Assembly (NCBI GenBank): GCA_947172415.1 | Contig: OX359202.1 | Span: forward strand, 4,004,001 to 4,068,000 | Direction: 5' to 3' | Length of the DNA stretch: 64,000 nucleotides | Source: Chondrosia reniformis | Lineage: Eukaryota > Porifera > Demospongiae > Chondrillida > Chondrillidae | Shown here: positions 1 to 15,000 of the stretch, in pieces | How the letters are laid out: every line of letters begins with the position of its first letter | How positions within the stretch are numbered: position 1 is the first letter of the stretch | Notes under the pieces: model-generated | The model's database searches: none | Told to the model about the DNA's origin: nothing | The model's input: the letters and a program-made list of their open reading frames with translations, nothing else | Made by a program: the position numbers and the translations under genes

Positions 1-3000
1 GATTGCATTTGGGAAGTTTGGAACCATTTGCTTTGTCTCCTACCTCAAACAAACGACCTGCTTTTTTAGATTCCTTTGTAATGGAAGAGCTGACGAGGTT
101 TGTTTCTACTTTTTGTGGAGGAAAGGAAGCCATAGGCATATCCCAGGCTGACTCTGACGAGATCCTGCTGAAACTTCAGTACATGCTCCTCATTGGGAAT
201 GTTGATGGAATACTAGAGGTTTTAAGCCAGCTTCTTGAAAACCTTCATATCTCCCTTTCTTGTAAGTGCCTTTTGAGACAGTTAGAAGCTATTATTTCAG
301 AAAAGCAAAGCAAGCACGCTGTCTCAATGAAGATGAAAGTAATTCACTGTAATGGTGGACAGAAATCAGATGAATATAAGGTTGAAAACTGCTTGATGCA
401 ATTATCAAGCGAGAAAGCAGATTCCAGTCAACCTTATGTTACAGCAGAGGGTAAGAAAATAGTTAATATGGTCTTAGAGCAAAGTGATGGGTACCTGCTG
501 GATGTTGACCATATAGTCGTTGCAGGTCAGAAGGGTGAACAATGTCCTAAATGGGGATTAGCGTTCTTGAGCAATGAAGCAGACCCAAGCCATGATTTAA
601 TCTCTGGCCCTTTTGCAAAGTATGATACTTTGAAAGAAGAAGAGTTTAATAAAATGCTAAACCACCCTGTAAAAGAGGCCAACAAGATGGTGCATTTCTT
701 TTGTCTTACTGATGAAGAATGCACTATCCCCTTTGGTTGTGCTGATCTGTACAAGTATGTTTGCATCAAGTTCGTAGGTATGAGGTCCCAAACAGCAGAA
801 CGAATGGGAATCAAGAAAATTAGGATATTTGGCCAATCTCAATCAGAAGGCACCCCCTTGCGATATCTAAGCACTGTGTCCCGCCTTCTTCCGCCACTTA
901 CAGATGAAGAAGAGATTCCTGCAAAGACTCTCCTACTTCGTGTCTTATATTTTGTTGTAGTGATGGTAAAGGATTTGAAAATTGTTCATGATCGTTTTCG
1001 TTCTGCTGGGTTGGACCCCGATAGTGTCAATGAAGAGCATTTGAGCAATGAACATTTTTCACTTGAAATGATATGGAACTTGTATTTTCCACTAATTATA
1101 GAACCTGACCCATCATCACACAACTTGGCTGTTCTTTGTCTGCTGCTTTTATACCTTTCTATACCTCTCCTTGGAAATCAAAGGAGTACTATGCAGCCTA
1201 CTGAAAATGATACCTCCAAAGTAAGTAGGACGGTTCTCTCTCATCTCTGTCAAGTGGTTGACTCACAAACTGAGAGTAACACCTTGAAGGAAATTGCCAA
1301 AGAAATCATTTCAATTGGTATTCCTGTGTTTTTTCCCAAGTCCGATGCCCGCAAAGATCTGTTAATGGCCATGCTTTCATCTGTGGATAAAAAAGAAAGG
1401 CAGACATATTCTTGGGCAATAAAATTTAAATCTCTTTGCAATTACTTTATTCAACAAGATAGCTTTAAACTGTTGAACCTGCCAGAGAGACCATCAAGTA
1501 CAGCAGACATGGATATGGAAACAGTATTCAATGGCCTTGACAGTATCCTCCAGGTAGTCTGCCATGAAGTAGGTGGAATAGTGGAGGGTGAAGTTAATGT
1601 GGAGGCAGAGATGTTACTCAAACTATTGCAATCCATGCAGCAAAGCCTTTTTAGATGGTGTAACCTCTTATTGGTAGGAAAGGATGATGAACTGAAGGAT
1701 TTTGCCAGTGTACTAATAGTTCGCTATTCCACAGCACTACTAGATAAGGCTGAAGGCCTTTTCATGTCTATTGACAAGCATTTTAAAATGCCAAGTAGAT
1801 TAGAAAATGTACAGAAAACAGTACTAGGAACTGTTTTGCCCCAAATGCTGTGTTTTCTTCATTCAATCAGACTGTCACGCATCATTTATTGTTTGAAGAT
1901 TCTACCTCCTTTGAAGTCATTAGGAGATATCTTGAATGCATTCTCAAGGAAATATCCAGAACTCTTTGTTTACACTGAGCCTGTTACGCCTTCTGTAACT
2001 AACACAAAAGACGAGAAAGAAAGGGATAAGGACCAGTATGTGTTGCAGGTGTGGGAACGTGAGGCTTCAATGCATTCTGGGGGCTCTGACATGGAAATCA
2101 ATGTAGAAGAGAAGTTTATAGCTCAGGAAGCCACAAGGATGACTGTTGATTTTGATAGCTCCTGTCGCACTGAAAGGAGGTTTGATACCCTTGAATTTAT
2201 TCCATCAGAGGGTGACAAGTGCTCCTATCATGGATCAGTAGGAACTTCAGAATGGCCAAAGCAGGTAGAATTTCTGTGTCCTGAAATTCAATTCAAGTTC
2301 CACATTGGTCTAAATTATAATTCATGGGCCTACAAGTTCACTGTGAGGGCTTATGGACCACCTCAACCTGAGATACCATTTTTATTAGATTTGCACTTGA
2401 TGGTGACTAATCTCATGGGAAGCCTGTGTTCAGATGTTCTTGGACCAATGGTCTCTTACAAGAATGATGCAGACAGTAACAAGGATAAGGAAGATGCGGA
2501 GCTTGGTAGGAAGGCAGAAAATTGGTTAACAGGCTCTGATGCTTGGAAAACTTTATTTCGTGGTGGAATCACTCAGAGAATTAATAAAACCCTATCACAG
2601 GGACAGTCTTCCATTCCTGCTGGCACAAGTCTTAATGAGGCATTGGTTACCATGGCTAATGGGAAGGCCCATGAAGAGTTCCTGGAACAGTGCAAGACTG
2701 AGTACACAGGACCTTGGCTACAACATGGTGGGGAGGTGATAGACCAGGCAGTAAATGCGGTCTTTGCTTCTTTGATTTGGCATTCACAGGAAATTCGAGA
2801 CAAACAGACAGATTTTTCAAGTAAGTTACCAACAACTCCATCTGTTCTGCAAGTTATCTATCCTTGAGACTATATATCTTTCCAGTGTTAATTCAAGTGC
2901 CTTATTAATCTCATTTGTAATTGCAAAATCTTTATTAAAAAGAAATGGTTTTAAAATGTAGAAGATATTTTTTATAAGTTATATTAAATATTTATACTGG

Positions 3001-6000
3001 TATTCGTATAATTATGTGCATTGCCCAATGTGAAGACAACTAATCCTTACTCAAAGGCCCAATTGAACAGCTGGTGAATGTCCCTGGCCAAATACCATCT
3101 TTTCCGTTAACTAAACTTTTAGTGGAAATACGTTGTTACAAAAGTACATGTGACTAGTTAAATATCACCGGTGTTATATTACTGATATATAATAAATGTC
3201 ACCTTTTTAGTAATGCATTTTATGTCCAATTTGATATACAGCACCCTATATGTATTCACCAACATAACATAATTAATGTTTTCAGCAGGTGAGGATCGAG
3301 TTATATTTGTGCCCTTAACTACCTACATGTGCTAGAGCTAATCTATTACATATCAATTTGCACATTCTACTCTGGCTTTATAGATGTGTACATATGTACG
3401 TATGTACATACACTCAATCCTCCCTTATCCGGATGCCCCAGATACGGGCACGTCCCTCTAACAGGCAGCATGAAGCGGTTGCTGAGTCAGCAAGTAAACA
3501 AAATGGCAATAACAACGGTTGCGTTCACGGCGATTTTTGAAGGCAAACGTTTTTACTGATCTTATTGATCACCAAGAATGTGAATAATAATTAACTAGTT
3601 CAGCTGCAAAGTGTGAAGTCGATTTTGAAATTCATTTTCCTTGCACGCATCATTGCTTACTCTATTTGTATGTAAAACAGCTATGCTCTTCAAGTTTTCT
3701 GAGTTACGGGCATTTCTGAGTTACGGACAGTGCCTGGTCCCAAGGTGCCCGGATAAGGGAGGATTGAGTGTATTTACAGTCTAAACATAATTATTTACTT
3801 TTGCTTTGCTAAAGGCAGTGTGTGTCATTTTGCTTCCTGTAATCTTATTTTTAGAGCTAAAAGTGACTCAAGGTGTAAAAGATGCCTTTGCTATGGCTCA
3901 GTTTATGCGAAGAGAGTTAGTGGAAGCTAGACAGAAGATTATGTCAGCAGTCGGCTCAGAGGAAGGTGCAGGAAATGGCATTTCTGTTGATGCAGATAAG
4001 CCTATAAGAAATTGCCTAAACAAGGCATTATTTCTGCTAAAATTTGCTGGGCTAACTAAATCTGGAGCAACTCCTCAGCCACCCTCCACCTCACAGCCTA
4101 GATCATCTGCCTTTTTGCGGAAGTACCAGCAGTGGCAGAAGAATAGTGGCACCTTAACCAATACAAGTGATAGTTCAGAAAAACAGATTCAAGATGTTGA
4201 AACAGAGCAAAGCCTTGCCCAAAAGCACCCTTCTTTCCGTGTGGTAATGGAATTTGTTAGGAAATCTAATATCAGCAAAGAAATGGTAGAGCGATTTCTC
4301 TTACAAAGACAAGAAGCAGCCAGAAACTTGCATGTCACCCTGAATTTTATTTTAGAGCTTGTCAAATACCTCAATATTTGTTCTCCTCCTGGCCTCAATT
4401 TTCTTCGCCAGTTATTCTCTCGACAGCACAACTTTCCTGAACACTATATTCGAAACCTGGAGGGCTGTGGATTGGAATTGGAGAACAAAGTTCGACAAGC
4501 CTATTATTCTATTGTAGAATTTCTATTATCAGCTCTCAGATCAGGTGGTGTTAGCATTGCTGAGTTAACTCAGGAGTCAGCACTTACTTTGGAGCCCATG
4601 CTAGCCAGATCATATTTGCTCCACTTTCTGGATATACATTGGCAGAATTATGACATCTCATTCTTAGTGGAACACCATATTCCAGAATTCTACCTGGCCA
4701 CAGCCATTCAGGCTGGATTTGAGGGATCCAAGCTACTCTTACCTAAGCAAGAAAATGAGGATGAAATGTTGGCACAGTATGAGATTTTCATGGCTTACCT
4801 TACAATTCTAAAGTCATGTACCTCTTCTTTAGAATTTTATTCAAAGAGAAAACCTGAAGGAGAAGAGCAAGAGAAGGTTAGTATATGTTTATATAAGTTT
4901 TCTATCAATTCACACTTAAGTTAAGCAAGCTTTTTTGTATTTTCATAAATCTCCTAAAAATTCGTCAATCTTTGAGACTTCAATTTTCACCTTTCAAAGT
5001 TTAGGAGGAAATGTGCTCTTTTTCGCTTGTATTTTGTGGAAATTAGAGCCTATGGCGAATTTGGAGGCTTTCTCTGATACCATATTTTGGAAGCTCTGTA
5101 AATGGCCACCACTGGCTCGTTCTTCATCACAGTATTTTGCTTTATTCATGGGTACCATGTCTACAAGGAGGTGTGGGGCCCCAATATTGGAGAGGATTTC
5201 CTGTCCTTTTCTGAATTTGCCTTGAAATTTAGATTTGACAGGAGTTCTAAATTTCAAGGCAAAATGGTGGAAAGTTTACAAAAGTTAGATTTTTGAAGAT
5301 TTGCGGTATTAGGCATCTTATAGTAAAAGAATTTTCAAAAAATTGACAAAAGATTGACAGAACATTTGTGGTATCCAGTATGTACGTATGTAAGTAATAG
5401 CCTGATTAGCTTCTCCGTATGCTATGCACAGAAGTGGTATGGATTATTAATTGCTATGGATTATTAATTGTACATACCGTATATCGGGAATTGAATTTGT
5501 GTGTCAAAAGAATGCAAATTTTGAGTTTTGACTGTATGTGCAATCTTTTGACACCTCAGTAATTTCATATACATTTCCCATACACCTAAGCTTTATGTCG
5601 CATTCTTTTAATCACAATGTTTACTTAAACCCATAATTCACAATCTTTTACTCTCACATTCATATCCCGATATACAGTATGTACATATAGTTTGGTTTGA
5701 CTTTATATTATTTGGGAATCGTACGAATGTATTCTCTGTAGTCCCTTGTTATCCTTCTTTTCTTTGACCACTAGATATCTAGAAGTGCTATTTTGTTTCC
5801 TTTGTCTTCCAACAATCTACAGATTGTTTGACAGAATGAATATTGTAGATAAAGTATCTGGACTTGTCTGATATTTCAGATTAAGCATGTTTGTGTTAAT
5901 CAATCATAGAATATGGATACAGGGATCACATAACTGTACACAACTACAACATAAAACTGTGGATACTCTACCTCTTCTTCCTTCTCTTATAGGACTTTCA

Positions 6001-9000
6001 CACCTTCTCAGTTTGTGCTCAAGTACATACGCAGACTAAGAACATGTACGTACAGTGTGATGGGTGTAAAACCAAGATTCCTGCAGAATCTGTGTGGTAT
6101 AGAAACCTTGATTCTATGGATATGGATCTGTGTGACACATGTTTCATTCGTAAGCTGATGATATCATACATTGAAGAGTTATAGACCAACATTGTTACAG
6201 TTATACACACAGTTTCTTGCAGATCAATATAAAGTTTCAGGGTTCTAACTAGGAAGATTTTTTGGGGGGAGGTAGTTCTAGTACCGAAGGCATATCGACT
6301 AAGGGGCACTAGGCCTACAATCCATAATTGTCTAGAAGCTCTAGAGTTAGTTGTCATATTCCTTATCCAGTAAAACAGATCCCAGGAAAATAGAAAAAAA
6401 AAAAGAGCTGGGAGGTGATTTTGGAGTGTCTCCCTGTGTCTGTATTTATACTAAATATGATATACGTACTACATACGTACGTATATCCACTAATACTCCA
6501 ATATTTTTACTGCATTTAGCAAACTGTTTGGGGAGGAAGTTGGAATGTTTGGGGGAGAAGCCTTCCCCCACTTGATAGAACTCTGAGCTTAGTTACATAC
6601 ATACGTAGTCGTAGTTTGGTGGTAGGAAACAATGGAAGTTAGAAGTAACTTTTAGAATTTTGCTTCTTTTCTTTATTTTAGATCATCCTGAGAAGAGACC
6701 TGTTAATTTTAGTTCAGACCATAGGTTTCTTCAGCTTAGATATGTATGCAACAAGTGTCTCCTCAGAATCAACCACCATCGCTTACACTGTGACAGTAAG
6801 GATGATTATGACCTCTGCTTAGGCTGTTTTAGGAGGGCTGAGAAAGAGGGTATGATCTCTGTATCAGATGGTTGGAAAATATTTTGTTTAACATACATTC
6901 CTTCAAAGGACAAAGTAAATGGATACTTTACCACTTGTCATGGTATGTAGATATCTTTACTCTATCTTAATGTTTCTTTATAAGCATAATAACAATAGTT
7001 TCCAGAATATAGTCTTTAATTATTCATTACTTATATCTATATGTTGTACTAATTGATAAATGAAATATCACAAAGAGGCTACTTGATAAGGAATTTGATA
7101 GGCTTGAAATGATTTTATTGATGGAATTGTTTCCAGTGTATAAAAAGGGAGGAGCAGGTACTGGTTTGTATAAGTACTTTATGTACCGTAGTAATCAGTC
7201 AAGCTACCATATTTGATTGTATGAGACTCTAAGAAGTACTTTGCTTAGTAAGTACTCTTTTGTTATCCTCGGGGTATGTATATTAGTTTTGCAACATTTG
7301 TTTATTATTATTATTTGTTGTAATTTGCACAAGAGCATTATTGTTGCTTTTCAGGCTAATGTACGTAGTAGCTAAATATTGAAATATTTCAAAGTGTCAA
7401 ATTCCTTAAAATCTCTTACTATTTAACTGTTTGGTGTTTAGAATCCTAATAATAGTATGGTAGCTTGCACTGTATATATGTATGTCAAACCCTAGCGCAG
7501 TTAGATTAAGTTGTTGTTAAGAAGTAGTGCTTAGACCCATGTCTCACTTACCAGTGATATGTGTTTCTATGAGTGTTCAGAAGGTGTCATAGCCTAATTG
7601 TAATTATCTGTGCTTTCTAGAACTAGTGGAAGGGAAGCCGTTGGTACTTAAGACAGATATCAAGAAAGTGTCTTTAATGGCCTACCTCTCACAACATGCA
7701 TTCCTTCAGTTTTGTCACTTGTGTCTCACAGCAGCACATGCTCTCAATCAGCCTGGCTTAAGTGAGTTCTGATAGACAATCTTATGTATACATGTGCATA
7801 TCTGCTTATGTCATGATGCGTGGTATTGTATTGCCAATTACTCAGCAATGTTCTTGTGTGCTACTTACACTTCTTCTAAAGTTCATTGCATAACTAAAGT
7901 AAGAATCCTCATTAATGGAAGTTTACTTGTTTATATGCTGCAGGTGAAACTGATGATTCATATCGAAACACCAGTGCTGTCATGTATTTGGATTGTCTTA
8001 AGCTGCTAGCTTTTTGTCTCAGATCAGCTATAGAACATTCCAAAGGTACAGTTATGGAATTGATTTGGTTCATTGTGGTTAATTTCACCTTCTTAAAAAG
8101 ACACCACATGCACTTTTCCCATACAGTGTTTTAAAAAAGATTAAACTTACGTAGATTAGCCCAACTTAGGTTATACCCTCTATGAACTTCACATAAGCCT
8201 AAATAAAATCATGAAACTTCATCATGAAATTTTTGTGGTTTTGATTGAGGTACAGAGCTTTTTTGTAGACACACACTGAGAATTAAGAACATTACTGCAT
8301 TGGCAAGTATTAATCATTTTGCACAGTAGCTCATTTTTGCTGTCTTGGTAGCACGATATTTAGTCAACTGTTAAGGTGAACACAGGAAGTGATGACTTGT
8401 TTGGAATATTTCTGTCTTATTTCTGGACTGCTATAATTATACTACATAAAGTGTCAAGATATTGCATGTCGTAAAAAGAAGGTTTAGGGCATGAAATGAA
8501 AGAGCGCTGCACCAATGCCAACAAGGAGAGCAATCCAGTACAATGCTGACTTGATAGGTAACTACACTTGCCAAATTGAGAAACTAGCGTTTTTATATTT
8601 CTCTGAATAGGAGCCATCTGGTAAAGCTTGATGAAAAAGGCCAGTTTCATCACAATTGTTAATATCTTCAGTACTGTATCCTACTAAAATTCCAGGTAAT
8701 ACGTCTTTGATCCACCTTGAGCTAGCTTCAGTATCTGCAGCAGCTTCTTCTCCGTCCAATTTTTTGCATGCCTCGTCTTCCACCTTAGTATCAACCCATT
8801 GGTAGCTTCAAAATCTACAACATTCATGACTTTGGCTAGCTGGTCTGCCTTCTCCCTTAGTAGAGGATCATTTCCAGGAACACCTTTTTCTCTGGCTTGC
8901 ATAAACCAACAATGAAGGGCAACATCTACATCAGTGGTCTTTGCAGTACGCTCTCTTTTTCTGTCGGGATTAGAATTTTCCTGCCACTTCTGCCCGAGTG

Positions 9001-12000
9001 ATTCCCAATTAGAACTAGTACGTGAGACTTACATTTGTAATATGCCAAATTCCTTGGCAATTAGGGTCTACATTTTATTCTCTACCAAGGCCTTTATAAC
9101 ATTAAGGCTGAAGTCCTTCCTTTTAGATGTCATTCCAATGTCAATTTCGTAAACATTGGCAATTTACATGTCAATAATTCGATTGTAACTGCCTGTATTT
9201 TGTTTAATTTGAGCGAACGATAAGACAGCCTTCCTGAAAGAAATTGAGCTTACACGTTTGGTGCGGCTAGATGTCAGTTTTAAGAATGTCACCAATTGTT
9301 CTTCTAGCAATTGATATTCCCTACTGTCTCTGAAAAAGAGTGATAATTCCCTTGAGTACTACCCAGATTCCTTTGTTTGTAGTCGTATTTCTCCTTCTTT
9401 CTCTCTATCATAATTTCTGTTCTCTTTCTAGTAGCCATGTTCAAATGCTCTTGAAAATGTATGTATGATTGGCGGATTATTTGGTGTAAATTACATATTA
9501 AAGTAGGGATTTCATCAGCGAAACAGCCTGGCAGAGGCAGAATTGTGAGGTGGTGGAATATATATGTAATTTTTCTGTACAAATGTATTTGTTCAGTAGA
9601 ATTATAGGCAGATTGGTGAGGTTGGCGGATTAAAGAGGGGGCAGATTATCGAGGTGACACTGTATATATATATGTAATAGTTATGCACTCTGCCCCTAGG
9701 CTTTTCGGTGTTTACTGAGTTATTGGTGGGATATCGCATTGTTTAACTATAATAAGAGGCCAAAGTGCCTCTTATTATAGTTATACAACAGTTATGGAAT
9801 ATAATTTGCCTTGGTTACCCCAGCAAAGTAGCGTATATACTGTATATATAAATAGTGCGAGTTACAATATACCATAGTAATCTAATGTAATATATATATT
9901 TTATGGGGCATCCAGGTGCACTCGGAGTTTTTAACTCGAAATACTTACTTATGCAAGTACTGAAATCGTTTGTAGAATACAATTTTATGTCAATATATAT
10001 TTAGTGTTACTATAAGTCATTGAAATTGTTAGATATGTACATTATGGTTTCTGGCCAGCTTACTTTTATTGTCATTGGAAGTTGTACTGTCTGGCTCTTC
10101 CATTTCTTTAGTTAGATTGGTGACGTCGTCTTCATTGTCACTTACGACAAGAATGTAATCTTCTTCATCGTCGCTTATGATGTAAATGTAATCGTCTTCA
10201 TCGTCACTTATGACGTGCATGTAATCTTCTTCATGGTCACTTACGACATTAATGTAATCTTCTTCATTGTCGCTTGTAGCATCTGTGGACTGTGTATAGT
10301 CCATTTGGTTCTTGGCTGAGTTGTTTCTTTGGTATACGGAAGGAGTGTGGTCCGATATTAGATCTAACGATAGCTCGGAGTCTTTGTTGCTACATCGTAG
10401 TAAAAAACCTTCATGTTTGAATATTTCCTCTATACCTTGATGTGTATCCATTGACATGCTCCCTAAGTGAGGTTATTGTAATCATTTCCCCACAAGTGAG
10501 ACACTTCTCTTTAGGAGGTTCTAATAATATCAAAATGAATAAATATTTATGCATTCATGCATGATGCTGCATAATTTGCATGCTAATACACCTCTTGCTT
10601 TTCTGGGTCCAAACGTGAACACCTTTGACAAGGTCTGATGTAGATCTTGGCATTATGTACAACTCCTCTTTTGTATGACACAGTGTACCCATTTTCTGGC
10701 ATAGTGATACATCCAGAACTCTACCACCACCTTCAGGAACATGTTGGAGTTCAAGATTACAAAATTGAATTTCCTTTAAATCCCAGTCTGTAATTATTAA
10801 ATTGCGAACAGGGGACATGTATGAAAAGTAATATTTTTAGAAAATCACTTTTTTAAATATTCACTTCAATCAAGTACAACCAAAATTTCACTTTCTTTCT
10901 TTGATGCATTTTAAATTGATTATCTGGTTAGTTGCCTAATGCAGCCAAACAAATTTGTTCCCATAGCTGACTGGATTTAGACAGGTTCCACTGTGTGTAA
11001 TCAATCACTTTAACCAATTTCTTTTTTTCCTTCTTAGGTGATGGAGCTACTGCTTTTGAAATGAACACAGAGGAAGCTAAGCCTACACAGCGTCCTACCT
11101 TGCTTAGGGTTACTTCAATTACAGATCATCCAGAAATCTTTAATGAAATTGGTCCAATGGAAAAAGAAGTCTGCCATTCAAAATTAGATTTATTTTTAGG
11201 CTTACTAGCTCTAATGCTACCAAAGGATAAAAAGAAATTACCTACTTGGGTAACCCAGAACCCTGATGTGGAGCAGTTGCTTTCAGAAAAGCTTCTTCCT
11301 TCAGTAATTGAAATTAGCCAGTAAGATATGAAGTTTCTTATGTATCTAAGGACTGTTATAAGATTCTTAGGTTAAACAGTATACATTAAGAGCTGTATAT
11401 ACATATGTACTACTGAATATGTCTTCCGTTTGAGTCTATATGTTGTGGCTTCACAAATCTCAATTTGCCTTGTAATTGTGCAATATTCTGTTACACCATA
11501 CCGTAATTCAGAAAATTACTGCATACTTAAAAACTGCTAATTTCCCATAAGTAGCCTTTTAAAATACATGTATATATATGCTATATAAAAAGTGCTAATT
11601 GGAGGGCATGGTATGTAATGCTAGTGCTATCCACTGTTGGTTATGTAACGAGCTACAGTATATCCATGGTCGACTTGTCTCGTATCAGATTACAAAACTC
11701 AAGTCTTAAAACATAACATGAGGTGGTCAACTCAATGAACAAAGTATACAACAAAAGAACAAAAGAGAGTGGCTGACCATAACAGGAAAAGCTATACGTA
11801 GGTGTGAAGGGTTCTGCTGACCCCATCCACACCTACGAAAGATTTGGTGCAGTCATCCAGAGTTGCAGGCTCTCTGCACAGTTGGTCCCATGTATCTTTT
11901 CAGACAGTAGTAAAGGTAGAACCTGTATCAGCAAGGAAAGGAATAGATAATTGATTAATGGCGATTGGGAAGTAACAGGAATGCCCAACCACTGCAGAGT

Positions 12001-15000
12001 GTTATGGTTGTGTTTTGGGGTTTTCTTTGAAATCCCCCTGGCATGGACCCCTTCATACCAGGGGTGGGTCGTTTCCCTACTCTGGTTTCTTGCTGGCACT
12101 TCCTCTTGTGTAGTGTCCTTAATTCCTTCCCACATCTGTGACAGTGTTGATTGAGGTGACATTATTGAAGTGGATCATATAGAGAGTGTGGACCAAAGGG
12201 GTTATGCAATCAATGACATCACCATTCACTGTGGCTTTGCCAGACAATTCACTTCCGATGATCAGTGGGCAGGTCCCCCAAGATGGCTAATGATCGAGCA
12301 TGAATGACTGCTGCTGTATATTGTACTAAAGTCAAGCCCAAAGCATTGGAGTTACTAAGGGAAGTTGGCATTTATTATTATTAAATTACTGTACTGTTTT
12401 AACTCTTGAAATTTAGGAAGCTACAGTATAATAATTTGTTAGCTATAAGGCATGTAAGGGGGTATACAAACTGGAGAACAAAGTATTAAAGAGTTAAAAA
12501 TCAAAAAGCAGTAACCATTACAATCAAATATATAACTACTAAAGAGTTATCTAAAAGGACCCTAGACAAGGTAGTATTCATCAATGTGAGCAATGATGTT
12601 ATCAAAGGCATCACTGGCTGTCTTGCCGTAATGTCCTGCCACATGTATTCATCTAAATATGATGGCAATTGTGGAGCATGGCATCCCTTCATTCTTTTAA
12701 GCTTTCTCTTCACCTGGGCCCAGTACAATTCTGTATTTTGGGTATTTACCCATGTAATTGGCTTTGTGAAATGTAGTTACTGGTTGACAGTTGAATGTGA
12801 AGCTACGTTTAATTGACAAGGAGTTGATATTTCTATAGGCACTCCATTGATCAGAGTACACTGTAATCCCAGGGATAACATGTTCTGTCCAGAACTATTT
12901 CCATATAACCCAGTGAGGGACTAGTGGATGTGTCCACCATGCCAAAAACCCAGACTTCTTTACTAGTTGCCCTGCCTTTATGGTGTTTGGGCTTAAGTCT
13001 AAATAAGCTTTCATCCACCTGCACAATTTTATTAGGGCCTCCAAGTTGTACGCGAGTGTTTATAAGTTTCCTACTACAGATAGGTATCTCTAAACCAGCC
13101 ATAAACATCAATTGCTGTATCCATTGAAACCTCAGCATCTACTTTGCTTGGGATACAGGGTCTTGGTGAGCCCAAAATATCATCCGTAGGAGCCACTTCT
13201 GTAAAGTTTTTCTAGAATGTTCACAAAAGCTGTTTTTTCTTATGTTGGATGTTTTTGCATGTTGGGCAGCCCCACCTTTGGCCATCAGAAATATCACTCC
13301 TATCTTCCCTGTTCATGTATATTCTGGGAATTGTTGCCTTGATTGGTGTTGCAACTTGGTCACTCCATTTAATTTGCAAGCAGATCCTTCCCTGCATTTA
13401 GGATTGTGTAAGATATTTTTCTCTTTCACTTATGCAAAATTGTAAATGTCTCGTTAAAACGTTTGTTACGACAGTATATGACAGCAGTCATTTTGTGTTC
13501 GATTGGCAACCTTTAAATATAGTGATTAGGCTTTAGAAATTTATCGACAGCAGCTTTTTGGATCATGGCCCTGGTTTCCAATGGTCTCCAATGTTCTCCA
13601 ATGTTCTCCCTGGTATCCCATGTCTCCTATGGTCTCACATGGTCTCCAATGATCTCTAATGGTCTCCCTGGTATCCAATGGTCTCCAGTGGTATTCCTTC
13701 TCAGCTCTACCAGTACCTTATTACAGTCAAACTCTGATAGTAAGTACCTCTTAGGGATGGGCCAAAACGTACTTACTATTCACTAAACAAAGATAATTAA
13801 TATTCACAACATACTGTATACAAAATAATACACAACAAATAACAGAATAGCACTTGATCATGTCAAGAGACATCAGATCAACAACTTATATAGCAACTGA
13901 CAACTTCAAGTGTAGCCCGATAAGCAGTTACAATAGGACAGTCATTGTGTTCCAAATCTTTGGCCAAAGAATTCGCTTTGGCCAGCAACAACAGACCATT
14001 AATATGTGCTGTCGTTTCTTGTCTTCTTGAACCACATGAGAAGGGCAGCATCGACATCCTTGTAGTTGGCAGGACAAAAGCATTTGAAATTGTCGTTGAA
14101 GTTGGACAATTCGAACAGTCTCTTCAAAGTGTCCTTATTCCTCCATATCATGTTGACTTGGTCAGTTTCAAGCGCTGGCTAACAGAGGATTGCTTCTCGC
14201 CTTTGTCAATGCTGTCAATAATCTCGAGCTTCTCTTTGATCAAAATAGCCTTCTTCTTACTTGCCATCTACTGACAGTACGTATGAAACGTGTGAGAAAT
14301 GTGTTACGTGAATTAATATGCTTACATCATAACCGGAAAGATGTCATATCTGGGTAGGTAATAAATGTCATCTAAAGTACGTGCTAGTATATAGGCACTT
14401 CGATTTGTTATTTGACAATAGTACATACTATCCCAGGTACATACTAATCGAGTTCCACTAAACTTGCTTCTTGGGCTTCCACTGCTTTGTCCTGTGATTC
14501 TTCTCCCTTTGGATCTGGTAAGTAGGACAGACACAGCGAACCACCGATACAGCAACATCTTGACAGTAATGTGACGTCAATATCATGAATGACTTACCAA
14601 TAATTTTGCGATTCCATGTAATAAAGGGACTGTTTTAATTTTGGGATTTACAATATGTTTATATTTGTAGATACTGAAACGCTCTCTGTATTGATATTCA
14701 GGCTGTAGGAAGGCTTCATTCTGACCCTCTGGTACTTTTCGTTTCTTTGCTTTGTTTCGCTTTTAGAACTGGCCCATTCACGTGACCCTGCAGAAGTTTA
14801 ATTGAATTTCATAAATGCTTTTTAATAAATGTGTTTGAAAGGAGACATGCAAAGTTTGCAGTATTAAGATTACTGTATTTATTTCCTGAATTACAGTATC
14901 TGCAAATGTCAATAAGATTACTCAGGATATAGAACCATTATGTCATCCAATTCAATAGCTTTTCCAAATATATTTAGTGTTCTGGCTAGCATACTGTGTG

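Larger units (their letters stand above)
8046..11037. other. ZZEF1 intron 6
   Basis: A 3-kb intron containing a pogo/Tigger relic (8560-9663), a 16-bp-arm hairpin (9745-9782) and an acidic repeat ORF on the minus strand (10029-10457). The sequence between them has no recognised feature. Confidence 0.6.

Noticed and set aside
6019..6357. 112-codon minus-strand frame over the first ZZ exon
   Set aside because: Antisense shadow of ZZEF1 exon 3 and its intron; no family resemblance.
13565..13786. 73-codon frame with repeated GLQWSPM-like residues
   Set aside because: Translation of the TGGTCTCCAA tandem repeat, not a protein gene.
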